From CAYZFD01 sp964477735 (GTDB lineage Bacteria; Bacteroidota; Bacteroidia; Flavobacteriales; Flavobacteriaceae), in contig CAYZFD010000027.1 of NCBI GenBank assembly GCA_964477735.1, positions 1 to 20,814 on the forward strand: a DNA stretch of 20,814 bases. The letters are read 5' to 3'. The notes under the pieces are model-generated. The model was not told where the DNA came from. It ran no database searches and saw nothing but the letters and a program-made list of their open reading frames with translations. Of the stretch, positions 14,027 to 20,814 are shown piece by piece; within the stretch, counting starts at the first letter, position 1, and each line of letters opens with the position of its first letter. Made by a program: the position numbers and the translations under genes.

Positions 14027-15967
14027 CTAGGCATCGATATTGGCATAAACAGCATTTTTCTCGATAAACTCACGTCGTGGTGGGACCTCGTCGCCCATGA
14101 GCATTGAAAAAATTCGATCTGCTTCTCCTCCGTTTTCGATAGTCACTTGTCTTAAAGTACGAAACTCTGGATTCATCGTAGTGTCCCAAAGCTGTTCTGC
14201 ATTCATCTCCCCTAATCCTTTATATCGCTGAACAGAAGAACCCGAACCAAATTGTTCAAGGATTAAATCTCTTTCTTTGTCGTTCCACGCATATTGTTTT
14301 TTAGCCCCTCTTTTCACTAAGTAAAGTGGTGGGGTTGCAATATATACGTAACCGTTTTCGATGAGCTCTCGCATGTATCGGAAGAAGAAAGTTAGAATCA
14401 ATGTGGAAATATGACTTCCGTCAACGTCGGCATCACACATGATTACAACTTTGTGGTAGCGTAATTTTTCTAAATTCAAGGCTTTGCTATCCTCTTCAGT
14501 TCCTATGGTGACACCCAAAGCTGTATAAATGTTTCTGATTTCTTCGTTTTCAAAAACTTTATGCTGCATGGCTTTTTCAACATTCAATATTTTTCCTCGG
14601 AGGGGAAGAATGGCCTGAAAATTTCGATCACGACCTTGTTTAGCGGTTCCTCCTGCAGAATCTCCCTCAACCAAAAATACTTCACACAAAGTGGGATCTT
14701 GCTCAGAACAATCTGAGAGTTTTCCAGGAAGCCCTCCTCCACTCATCACTGTTTTGCGTTGCACCATTTCACGAGCTTTTCGAGCGGCATGACGTGCTTG
14801 TGCGGCCAAAATCACTTTCTGTACTATGGTTTTGGCATCATTAGGGTGTTCCTCTAAATAATTTTCAAGCATCTCAGAAACAGCTTGCGAAACTGCTGCG
14901 GTCACTTCCCTATTCCCAAGTTTTGTTTTGGTTTGGCCTTCGAATTGAGGCTCAGCTACTTTTACCGAAACGATGGCTGTGAGCCCTTCTCTGAAATCGT
15001 CACCTGAAATTTCGAATTTCAATTTATCTAAAAGGCCCGAAGAATCCGCATATTTTTTTAGGGTTGTTGTAAGTCCCCTCCTAAAACCTGCCAAATGCGT
15101 CCCGCCCTCGTGCGTGTTGATGTTGTTCACATAGGAATGAAGATTTTCATTAAACGAGGTGTTATAAATCATGGCGACCTCAACAGGGATGTCATTTTTT
15201 TCACCTTCCATTGAAATGACATCTTCGATCAGAGACTCTCTATTTCCATCTAGAAATCGAATGAATTCCTTGAGTCCTTCTTCAGAATGGAACAACTCCC
15301 CTTCAAAACTTCCATCTTCTTTGGTCCTCCTTTTGTCGGTTAGCTGAATTTTAATGCCTTTATTGAGGTAAGCCAACTCTCGCATTCTGCCAGCGAGCGT
15401 GTCGTAATTGTACTCGGTTGTTTGGGTGAAAATTGACTTGTCGGGAGTGAAAGTGACCACAGTGCCTGTTTCGGCTGTTGTTCCTGTGGATTTTACTGGA
15501 TATAGGGTTTTGCCACGCTCATATTCTTGCTCCCAAACTTTTCCATTTCTGTAAACAATCGCATGAAGATGATCAGATAAAGCATTGACACAAGACACAC
15601 CTACTCCGTGCAAACCTCCCGAAACTTTATATGAATCTTTATCAAATTTTCCGCCAGCTCCAATCTTGGTCATGACTACCTCGAGAGCAGAAACCCCCTC
15701 TTTCTTGTGTAAATCAACAGGAATTCCACGACCATTATCCTTAACTGTGATGGAATTATCTTCGTTAATTTCTACGGTAATCTTATCGCAATGTCCCGCC
15801 AGAGCCTCGTCTATGGAATTGTCAACAACTTCATAAACCAAGTGGTGAAGTCCACGAACTCCTACATCTCCAATATACATGGAAGGGCGCATGCGCACAT
15901 GCTCCATTCCTTCTAGGGCTTGAATGCTATCGGCTGAATATTGATTTTTCTTAATTTCTTCGCTCAT
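14027..15967 (-). CDS. gyrB: DNA gyrase subunit B
   Basis: ATPase and TOPRIM subunit of DNA gyrase, which introduces negative supercoils. Domains in order: GHKL ATPase with VVDNSIDEA (47-55), DNGRGIP (77-83) and GGLHGVG (117-123); transducer domain to about 395; TOPRIM with EGDSAGG (434-440) and DADVDGSH (512-519); and the closing GyrB tail RYKGLGEMNAEQLW (581-594). At 646 residues it lacks the roughly 165-residue insert of enterobacterial GyrB (804), as in other Bacteroidota. The DNRNFQAILPLRGKILNVEKA-type region argues for GyrB over ParE. Start ATG 15967 gives a usual N-terminus. It has its own promoter box and is followed by mdh. Confidence 0.97.
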   Translation of the reverse strand: MSEEIKKNQYSADSIQALEGMEHVRMRPSMYIGDVGVRGLHHLVYEVVDNSIDEALAGHCDKITVEINEDNSITVKDNGRGIPVDLHKKEGVSALEVVMTKIGAGGKFDKDSYKVSGGLHGVGVSCVNALSDHLHAIVYRNGKVWEQEYERGKTLYPVKSTGTTAETGTVVTFTPDKSIFTQTTEYNYDTLAGRMRELAYLNKGIKIQLTDKRRTKEDGSFEGELFHSEEGLKEFIRFLDGNRESLIEDVISMEGEKNDIPVEVAMIYNTSFNENLHSYVNNINTHEGGTHLAGFRRGLTTTLKKYADSSGLLDKLKFEISGDDFREGLTAIVSVKVAEPQFEGQTKTKLGNREVTAAVSQAVSEMLENYLEEHPNDAKTIVQKVILAAQARHAARKAREMVQRKTVMSGGGLPGKLSDCSEQDPTLCEVFLVEGDSAGGTAKQGRDRNFQAILPLRGKILNVEKAMQHKVFENEEIRNIYTALGVTIGTEEDSKALNLEKLRYHKVVIMCDADVDGSHISTLILTFFFRYMRELIENGYVYIATPPLYLVKRGAKKQYAWNDKERDLILEQFGSGSSVQRYKGLGEMNAEQLWDTTMNPEFRTLRQVTIENGGEADRIFSMLMGDEVPPRREFIEKNAVYANIDA

Positions 15968-15989
15968 TGTTATGGTTTAGCTATACATA

Positions 15990-15997
15990 CAAAAATA
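15990..15997 (-). promoter_or_regulatory. -7 promoter box for gyrB
   Basis: The minus strand reads TATTTTTG, a full TAnnTTTG match, 22 bases before the gyrB ATG. The expected -33 position holds TCGA, not TTG. Confidence 0.5.
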
Positions 15998-16022
15998 CGA
16001 AAAGAGCACACATTACTCGAAG

Positions 16023-16042
16023 AAAAAAAGGCTCACATCCTT
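16023..16042 (-). terminator. Possible weak terminator after asnB
   Basis: On the minus strand a short AAGG/CCTT stem with a 7-base loop is followed by a T-run, 54 bases after the asnB stop and upstream of the gyrB promoter. The stem is only 4-5 bp, so function is uncertain. Confidence 0.3.
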
Positions 16043-16096
16043 CGAAGTTATTAACAAAAATGTGTGGAAAAAAACTTTTAAAAAAACGCTATGTTT

Positions 16097-17767
16097 TTAC
16101 TTTTCGTAAGATTCCAAGTGAACATTGGCCACAGCTCTTCCAGAAGGTTCATTCATGTTTTTAAAGGCAGCATCCCACTCCAAAGCAATGGGTGTGCTAC
16201 ATGCCACTGAGGGCACCGAGGGCACAGTGAGCGCAGCGGTTTCAGAAGGAAAATGCTCCTCAAAAATCGATCGATAATAAAATTCTTCCTTGCTTCGAGG
16301 GGTTTGAACTGGAAATCGAAAATGTGCATTTTCCATTTGTTGATCCGAAACGGCTTCATTTACCGTAGCTTTAAGCGTGTCAATCCAATCATAACCCACA
16401 CCGTCGCTGAATTGCTCCTTTTGACGCCACGCAACACTCTGCGGCAAATAGCCCTCAAAAGCCTTACGAACCACCCATTTTTCCATACGTTCGGCATTGA
16501 TCATTTTGTCAGATGGATTAATGCGCATGGCTACATCCATAAATTCCTTATCTAGAAAGGGAACCCGACCTTCAATTCCCCATGCGGCCAATGATTTGTT
16601 GGCTCTTAAACAATCGTATTGATAGAGTTTATCGAGCTTGCGAACGGTTTCTTCGTGAAAAGCCTGGGCAGTAGGCGCCTTGTGAAAGTAAAGATATCCT
16701 CCAAAAAGTTCGTCAGCCCCCTCACCCGATAGCACCATTTTAATACCCATTGATTTAATAACCCTGGCCATTAAATACATTGGGGTGGAAGCACGCACAG
16801 TGGTGACATCATAGGTTTCAAGGTGATAAATAACATCTCTAATGGCATCTAAACCCTCTTGAATTGTGAAGGTGATTTCGTGATGCACAGTGCCGATATG
16901 ATCGGCAACTTTGCGCGCTGCGGCCAAATCGGGAGATCCAATTAGTCCAACCGAAAAAGAGTGTAATTGTGGCCACCATGCTTCCGACTGGTCATCGGAT
17001 TCGATACGATTTTTGGCAAATTTTTTGGCTAAAGCTGAGGTTACCGACGAATCTAAACCACCCGAAAGCAGTACGCCGTAGGGAACATCAGACATAAGTT
17101 GACGGTGCACAGCATTTTCTAAAGCATTTTTTAAATCATCAATGCTTGTGGTGTTGTCTTTCACATGATCAAACTCCATCCAATCTCTTTGATACCAACG
17201 TTGTGGAGCATCGTCTTTTCTAGAAAGATAGTGTCCAGGAGGAAAAATCTCAATTTTGGTACACACGCCTTCTAATGCTTTTAGTTCCGATGCCACATAA
17301 AATGTTCCTGAGGCATCCCATCCCATATATAATGGAATGATGCCCATGTGATCACGAGCGATTAAATAATCTCCAGTGGTTTCATCAAAAACAACAAAAG
17401 CAAAAATTCCATTTAAATCGTCAATGAAACTCACGCCCTTTTCCTTATACAAGGCCAAAATGACCTCACAGTCTGATTGGGTCTGAAATTCGTAGCGATC
17501 CTCAAGGGGTTTACGGAGTTGTCTGTGGTTATATATTTCACCATTGGCCGCTAAGATCAGTTTTCGGTCTGCAGAAAAAAGTGGCTGTTTTCCCGAAGCA
17601 GGGTCAACAATGGCCAATCTTTCGTGTGCCATTACCGCTTTGGAGGAACAATAAATTCCACTCCAATCTGGACCTCGATGACGAATAGCTTTTGACATTT
17701 CGAGGATTTGAGGGCGAAGTTTTTCAGCATTTTCTTTTAGCTCAAGAGCACAAACAATTCCACACAT
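16097..17767 (-). CDS. asnB: Asparagine synthase (glutamine-hydrolysing)
   Basis: Makes asparagine from aspartate, ATP and glutamine. The start MCGIVCA exposes Cys2, the glutaminase nucleophile, after Met removal, which fixes the ATG at 17767. The N-terminal class II amidotransferase domain shows RHRGPDWSG (29-37), NGEIYNH (75-81) and SDCEVI. The synthase domain has the PP-loop LLSGGLDSS (233-241) and SGEGADELFGGY (347-358). The C-terminus SVACSTPIALEWDAAFKNMN resembles E. coli AsnB, and the length (556) is almost the same. It is divergent from ftsE, with a 202-base AT-rich gap. A small Pro/Ser/Val repeat (TVPSVPSV) near residue 514 is the only oddity. Confidence 0.96.
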   Translation of the reverse strand: MCGIVCALELKENAEKLRPQILEMSKAIRHRGPDWSGIYCSSKAVMAHERLAIVDPASGKQPLFSADRKLILAANGEIYNHRQLRKPLEDRYEFQTQSDCEVILALYKEKGVSFIDDLNGIFAFVVFDETTGDYLIARDHMGIIPLYMGWDASGTFYVASELKALEGVCTKIEIFPPGHYLSRKDDAPQRWYQRDWMEFDHVKDNTTSIDDLKNALENAVHRQLMSDVPYGVLLSGGLDSSVTSALAKKFAKNRIESDDQSEAWWPQLHSFSVGLIGSPDLAAARKVADHIGTVHHEITFTIQEGLDAIRDVIYHLETYDVTTVRASTPMYLMARVIKSMGIKMVLSGEGADELFGGYLYFHKAPTAQAFHEETVRKLDKLYQYDCLRANKSLAAWGIEGRVPFLDKEFMDVAMRINPSDKMINAERMEKWVVRKAFEGYLPQSVAWRQKEQFSDGVGYDWIDTLKATVNEAVSDQQMENAHFRFPVQTPRSKEEFYYRSIFEEHFPSETAALTVPSVPSVACSTPIALEWDAAFKNMNEPSGRAVANVHLESYEK

Positions 17768-17782
17768 ATTTTAAATTTTGAA

Positions 17783-17790
17783 CAAAGATG
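17783..17790 (-). promoter_or_regulatory. Possible -7 box for asnB
   Basis: The minus strand reads CATCTTTG, one mismatch from TAnnTTTG, 15 bases before the asnB ATG. No TTG is seen at the -33 distance. Confidence 0.25.
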
Positions 17791-17919
17791 CTGTTTAAAT
17801 TTTAATTTTTATAGTATATATTGTGATATTGATTAAGATTTTAAACAATAATAGTAAGATTAATTTATTTATTAAACTTTTAACCTTTAAATCAAGGATG
17901 TCAATAACAATTTTAAATC

Positions 17920-17953
17920 TTGGCGGTATCCTAAAAAATTGTTGTTATTTTTA
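17920..17953 (+). promoter_or_regulatory. Possible promoter for ftsE
   Basis: TTG (17920-17922) and TATTTTTA (17946-17953, one mismatch from TAnnTTTG) are separated by 23 bases and lie just before the ftsE ATG at 17970. The surrounding 202-base gap is very AT-rich, so chance matches are likely. Confidence 0.25.
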
Positions 17954-17969
17954 CAATGAAATCAAAACT

Positions 17970-18647
17970 ATGGCCGAAGCAATCCTATCTTTCCAACAAG
18001 CCTCCATCGATCACGAGGAAAATTGTGTTTTGTCGGAAGTCTCCGTTGAAGTAGCTTCGGGGGATTTTGTGTATCTGATTGGTCGCACCGGAAGTGGAAA
18101 GAGCAGTTTCATGAAGACCTTATATGCAGACTTGCCCTTGAAAAAAGGAAGTGGGCATATTGTTGGGGTAAATTTAGCTAATCTCAAAGACAAAAACATT
18201 CCTGCTTTAAGAAGAAAAATTGGAATTGTTTTTCAAGATTTCAAACTTTTACCTGATCGTTCCGTAGCCAAAAACCTCATGTTTGTGCTGAAAGCAACTG
18301 GCTGGAAGGAAAAAGAAAAAATGAATGCACGCATTGCGGAAGTACTCGCTAAAGTGAATTTATCGGGCGTAGAACACAAACTCCCCCACACCCTTTCGGG
18401 CGGGGAACAACAAAGAGTGGCTATCGCACGTGCTCTGCTCAATGAACCTGAGCTTATTCTGGCCGATGAACCCACAGGAAATCTTGATCCCTTAACAAGC
18501 CAAGAAGTGATGACTCTACTGAGAGAAATTAATGCTAGTGGCACAACTATTTTGATGGCTACACACGACTACAATTTGATTGTGAAATACCCCTCAACCA
18601 CGCTAAAATGTGAAGATGGAAAGGTGTTTGAAGTGGTTCAAACATAA
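17970..18647 (+). CDS. ftsE: Cell division ATP-binding protein FtsE
   Basis: ABC-type ATPase that, with the membrane protein FtsX, regulates septal peptidoglycan hydrolysis. The open frame reaches back to 17823, but the first 49 codons are AT-rich low-complexity sequence; ATG 17970 (MAEAILSFQQ) gives the normal 225 residues. Motifs: Walker A GRTGSGKSS (38-46), Q-loop FQDFKLLPDRSV (88-99, the FtsE-type form), signature LSGGEQQR (142-149), Walker B LILADEPTG (162-170), H-loop H199. No ftsX is adjacent; the next gene converges. FtsE and FtsX are often unlinked in Bacteroidota. A related LolD/MacB-type ATPase is the main alternative, but the Q-loop region and length favour FtsE. Confidence 0.85.
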   Translation: MAEAILSFQQASIDHEENCVLSEVSVEVASGDFVYLIGRTGSGKSSFMKTLYADLPLKKGSGHIVGVNLANLKDKNIPALRRKIGIVFQDFKLLPDRSVAKNLMFVLKATGWKEKEKMNARIAEVLAKVNLSGVEHKLPHTLSGGEQQRVAIARALLNEPELILADEPTGNLDPLTSQEVMTLLREINASGTTILMATHDYNLIVKYPSTTLKCEDGKVFEVVQT

Positions 18648-18649
18648 TT

Positions 18650-19768
18650 TCAATCCAGCGCTTCTAGCAATTTTTTCATTTGTGCATCTGAGGTAAATCT
18701 ACCTAAAACCTCATCCCTTTTCGATGGATTATTGTATGTAGTTTCAAATGCTTGGTGGACAAGGTTTTCAAACATATCGTTTTTTGAAAACGAAAAACAG
18801 AGTGATTGAAGTTCTTGCTCGTCTGTTATGTTTTGATTGATCAAACAATGTCTGCTGTTGTGCAGGGCAGTGAATAATTTTAATTTAGTACCTGTATGTT
18901 GAAAAGAAATTAAAATGTTCAGATGGGCCTCTGCAAGTAGTTTTTTTAAAGTGGCTTCATTTTCAATGTTTACAAAGCTGACATTATCTTGTTTTTGAAT
19001 TTGCTTCTTTAGTTGGTTTGGACAATAACTCCCTGCAACAATCAATTTGTAGGGTAAATGTTCAAATTTCTGAGCCACGAAGGCCGCTGCGCTTTGGTTA
19101 TCAGCAATTGTTAAATCTGCATGAAAGAGAGCGAAACTTCCCCTTTCAGAAAGTTTTTGGGTTTTTGAGTAGGGATGAAATGGGGTTATTAAATGTATTG
19201 GAGTGGTGGTTAGTTTTTCTGAAAAAACATTTTTTTCGTTTGATGAAATCACAAATATTTTTGAGAACTTTTTAAGGTGTTTTTCATAGCGCTTAAATTT
19301 AAGTGCTTCTATTTTATAAACTAAAGATTTCAAAAAATTCTTTTCACTAAAAGCCAAGCCACTATAATAGGCCTCCTCATTGTTGTGAAGCCTTAAGAAA
19401 ACTGGGACTTTAAAATCCATATCATTAATGACCCCTGTGGACTGCAAGCCTTCAAAAAAGACAGGAGCAGGAATCTGCTGAATCCTTCTTCGAAGTTGTT
19501 TTGAAGTTCGAATGGCTACAGCATAGGGCTGTGTACTGAAAAACAACAAGGGGTTTCTTTTTTTACGATATACATACACTGCCTTACACAATGTTGTAAG
19601 TGGGCCCAATTCGAATCTTTTGGAAGTAAAAAAATGTAAATACACGCCCACTCCGGCTTTGTGAAACGCTTGGAGTTTAAAAAAAACATCTATTACCCCT
19701 CCATAATTGGGAGGATAAGGATTTTCGAAAGCTACAACATGAATGTTTTTTGGACTAATTTCACCCAT
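18650..19768 (-). CDS. GT-B glycosyltransferase (GT4-like), divergent
   Basis: Probable sugar transferase for a cell-surface glycan; substrate unknown. The 372-residue protein opens with a beta strand and the NPYPPNYGGVIDVFFKL motif (about 17-33), as in GT4-type N-terminal domains, and ends in a Rossmann-like half (LIVAGSYCPNQLKKQI, then VSFVN and LLAEAHLNILIS). The acidic E-x7-E motif expected near the donor site is not visible; the equivalent region reads QHTGTKLKLFTAL. So it may use a different donor or be catalytically altered. Its ATG overlaps the stop of the upstream glycosyltransferase by one base (TAATG), so the two are probably coupled. Its stop lies 2 bases from that of the convergent ftsE. 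Confidence 0.75.
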   Translation of the reverse strand: MGEISPKNIHVVAFENPYPPNYGGVIDVFFKLQAFHKAGVGVYLHFFTSKRFELGPLTTLCKAVYVYRKKRNPLLFFSTQPYAVAIRTSKQLRRRIQQIPAPVFFEGLQSTGVINDMDFKVPVFLRLHNNEEAYYSGLAFSEKNFLKSLVYKIEALKFKRYEKHLKKFSKIFVISSNEKNVFSEKLTTTPIHLITPFHPYSKTQKLSERGSFALFHADLTIADNQSAAAFVAQKFEHLPYKLIVAGSYCPNQLKKQIQKQDNVSFVNIENEATLKKLLAEAHLNILISFQHTGTKLKLFTALHNSRHCLINQNITDEQELQSLCFSFSKNDMFENLVHQAFETTYNNPSKRDEVLGRFTSDAQMKKLLEALD

Positions 19769-20814
19769 TAACTGTTTTTTGAAAGGATTTTGTCAAACAA
19801 AACATCCCAATTTGGCATCACAAATTTAGGATCATATTCACCAAAAACATGATTTTGCGCTGCTTTTCCTAGCGCTTCACATTTAGAGGGGTCGTTCATT
19901 AAACTCAAAAGTTTTAATAAAAACATATCACAATCTCCATTTTTTACCAACAACCCATCAATTTCATCTCTTATAATCGCTGCTGGACCAACAGGACAAT
20001 CGAAAGCAATTCGCGCCAAACCATAGGCTGCTGCTTCCATTAAAACAGCAGGAAAGGCGTCGTAATGTGCGGTATGCATAAAAATGTCGTAGTGTTTGTA
20101 AACATCTTTCATATTCGACTGCACACCTCTTAAAAAAACATTGTTTTCAAGTCCATTTTGATGGATGTAATTTTCAAGGACTTTTTTTTGAGGTCCCTCT
20201 CCAAAAACATGCAATTCCCAATCAGGCCGAAGCACCTGCACCTTTTTCCAAATTTCGAACATGCGCAAATACCCCTTAAGTTGAACCAAACGCCCCACAG
20301 CCAACACCTTTTTTGATCCATATTTTTTTGAAGATTTAAATGAAACCCAGTTGGGATTCGGAATCACGATGCTTTTAGAATTCTGAAGGAAAGCTTTCAT
20401 TTTTGGATGCAAAACCACATGGGCATCGAAATTATTGTATAACAAGGTCAAAGATCTTCTGACAAGTTTCATAAGCAATTTATACCTCACAGGAGAAACC
20501 AAATCGATTTCATGACTTTCGAAAACGATTGGTGAACTCACCAATAACGGAACAAAATGTGCTTTCCAACCATTTTCTACAACAACAATTAAATCTGGGT
20601 TAATGTTCAGAATAGATTTACGAAGCGACAAAAAATATTGAAAAAAGCTGATGATAGGAATTGCATTTGTTTTTAAGCCAATCCACGAAACATTTTCATG
20701 AAGTTTGTGCACAGGTTTTTGGGGCGCAGGGTTGGTTGAGAGCACTGTAAACTGAAATCGATGTGGGGTGTTTTGAAGCCAAAAACCGATTTTTTGATGC
20801 ACCATTCTTTCTGC
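19768..20814 (-). CDS. GT4 family glycosyltransferase, 5' end missing
   Basis: Retaining GT-B glycosyltransferase, probably for polysaccharide or glycoconjugate synthesis. The frame is open to the window end: upstream of the ATG at 20805 the codons read Ala-Glu-Arg, and AERMVHQK fits the GT4 N-terminal GGAER motif, so the true start lies outside, probably some 15-20 codons away. Numbered from the Met at 20805, the C-terminal domain has AVGRLVQLKGYLRMFEIW (about 169-186), VFGEGPQKK and the donor-binding motif YDAFPAVLMEAAAYGLARIA, with Asp in place of the first Glu of E-x7-E. DCPVGPAAIIRDEIDGLLV resembles GalNAc/galactose-type GT4 enzymes, but the substrate cannot be read from sequence. The stop overlaps the next gene's ATG. 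Confidence 0.85.
   Translation of the reverse strand, partial: AERMVHQKIGFWLQNTPHRFQFTVLSTNPAPQKPVHKLHENVSWIGLKTNAIPIISFFQYFLSLRKSILNINPDLIVVVENGWKAHFVPLLVSSPIVFESHEIDLVSPVRYKLLMKLVRRSLTLLYNNFDAHVVLHPKMKAFLQNSKSIVIPNPNWVSFKSSKKYGSKKVLAVGRLVQLKGYLRMFEIWKKVQVLRPDWELHVFGEGPQKKVLENYIHQNGLENNVFLRGVQSNMKDVYKHYDIFMHTAHYDAFPAVLMEAAAYGLARIAFDCPVGPAAIIRDEIDGLLVKNGDCDMFLLKLLSLMNDPSKCEALGKAAQNHVFGEYDPKFVMPNWDVLFDKILSKNS

Noticed and set aside
16016..16048. Inverted repeat around TCGAAG/CTTCGA upstream of gyrB as a regulator-binding operator.
   Set aside because: The arms are short, separated by about 20 bases and overlap a T-run more simply read as a weak terminator; nothing ties them to a regulator.
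16200..16225. Short tandem-like GAGGGCACC/GAGGGCACA in the 3' part of asnB.
   Set aside because: It encodes a small Pro/Ser/Val repeat in a variable linker before the conserved asnB C-terminus; too short to be called a repeat element.
17823..17969. A 49-codon N-terminal extension of FtsE.
   Set aside because: It is AT-rich low-complexity sequence, would make the protein longer than the family, and covers the likely promoter region.
1..20814. Possible new defence system, mobile island or biosynthetic cluster.
   Set aside because: Almost every gene belongs to a known housekeeping family in an order expected for Flavobacteriales, with no integrase, transposase, direct repeats or phage genes in sight.

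Overview
This 20.8 kb window is a piece of core chromosome from a low-GC member of the Bacteroidota, most likely Flavobacteriales. The lineage call rests on several things: near-perfect TAnnTTTG (-7) promoter boxes in front of most transcription units, Shine-Dalgarno-poor leaders, a fused SecDF of 983 residues, a short GyrB of 646 residues without the enterobacterial insert, an archaeal/eukaryote-like ProRS, a basic Asn-rich N-terminal extension on Rho, and an OmpP1/FadL-type 'hemin receptor' porin. I see no insertion sequence, prophage, CRISPR array, toxin-antitoxin pair or defence locus. With the edge genes included, no stretch over 300 bases lacks a gene.

Left part (1-6071): the 3' portion of rho (+) meets a tRNA-Glu(UUC)-rpsT unit (-) at a shared bidirectional terminator. 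Upstream of the tRNA on the minus strand is proS. Divergent from proS is a plus-strand pair: an unusual aromatic-rich and Arg/Asn/Ser-rich predicted lipoprotein, then an OmpP1/FadL-like outer-membrane beta-barrel.

Middle (6128-9902, +): a compact probable operon of folE (GTP cyclohydrolase I), cysS, yidD, lgt and a DUF192 lipoprotein. The genes are spaced by 8 nt, an ATGA overlap, 44 nt and an 8-nt overlap. The last three genes and the convergent secDF all serve membrane-protein or lipoprotein biogenesis.

Right part (9952-17767, -): asnB, gyrB, mdh and secDF follow one another on the minus strand. Each has its own plausible promoter box, and secDF ends at a strong minus-strand terminator. 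Divergent from asnB is ftsE (+) with no ftsX beside it. FtsE converges, with a 2-bp gap, on two coupled GT-B glycosyltransferases (-), the upstream one running off the window end.

Several apparent starts are not the real ones. Rho and the last glycosyltransferase are open to the window edges. The OMP, folE, cysS and ftsE ORFs can be extended upstream, mostly through TTG or GTG codons, but are better started at internal ATGs. The DUF192 gene appears to need a TTG start. I found no clearly new biological system. The most unusual objects are the aromatic/Arg-rich lipoprotein and the basic Rho extension.
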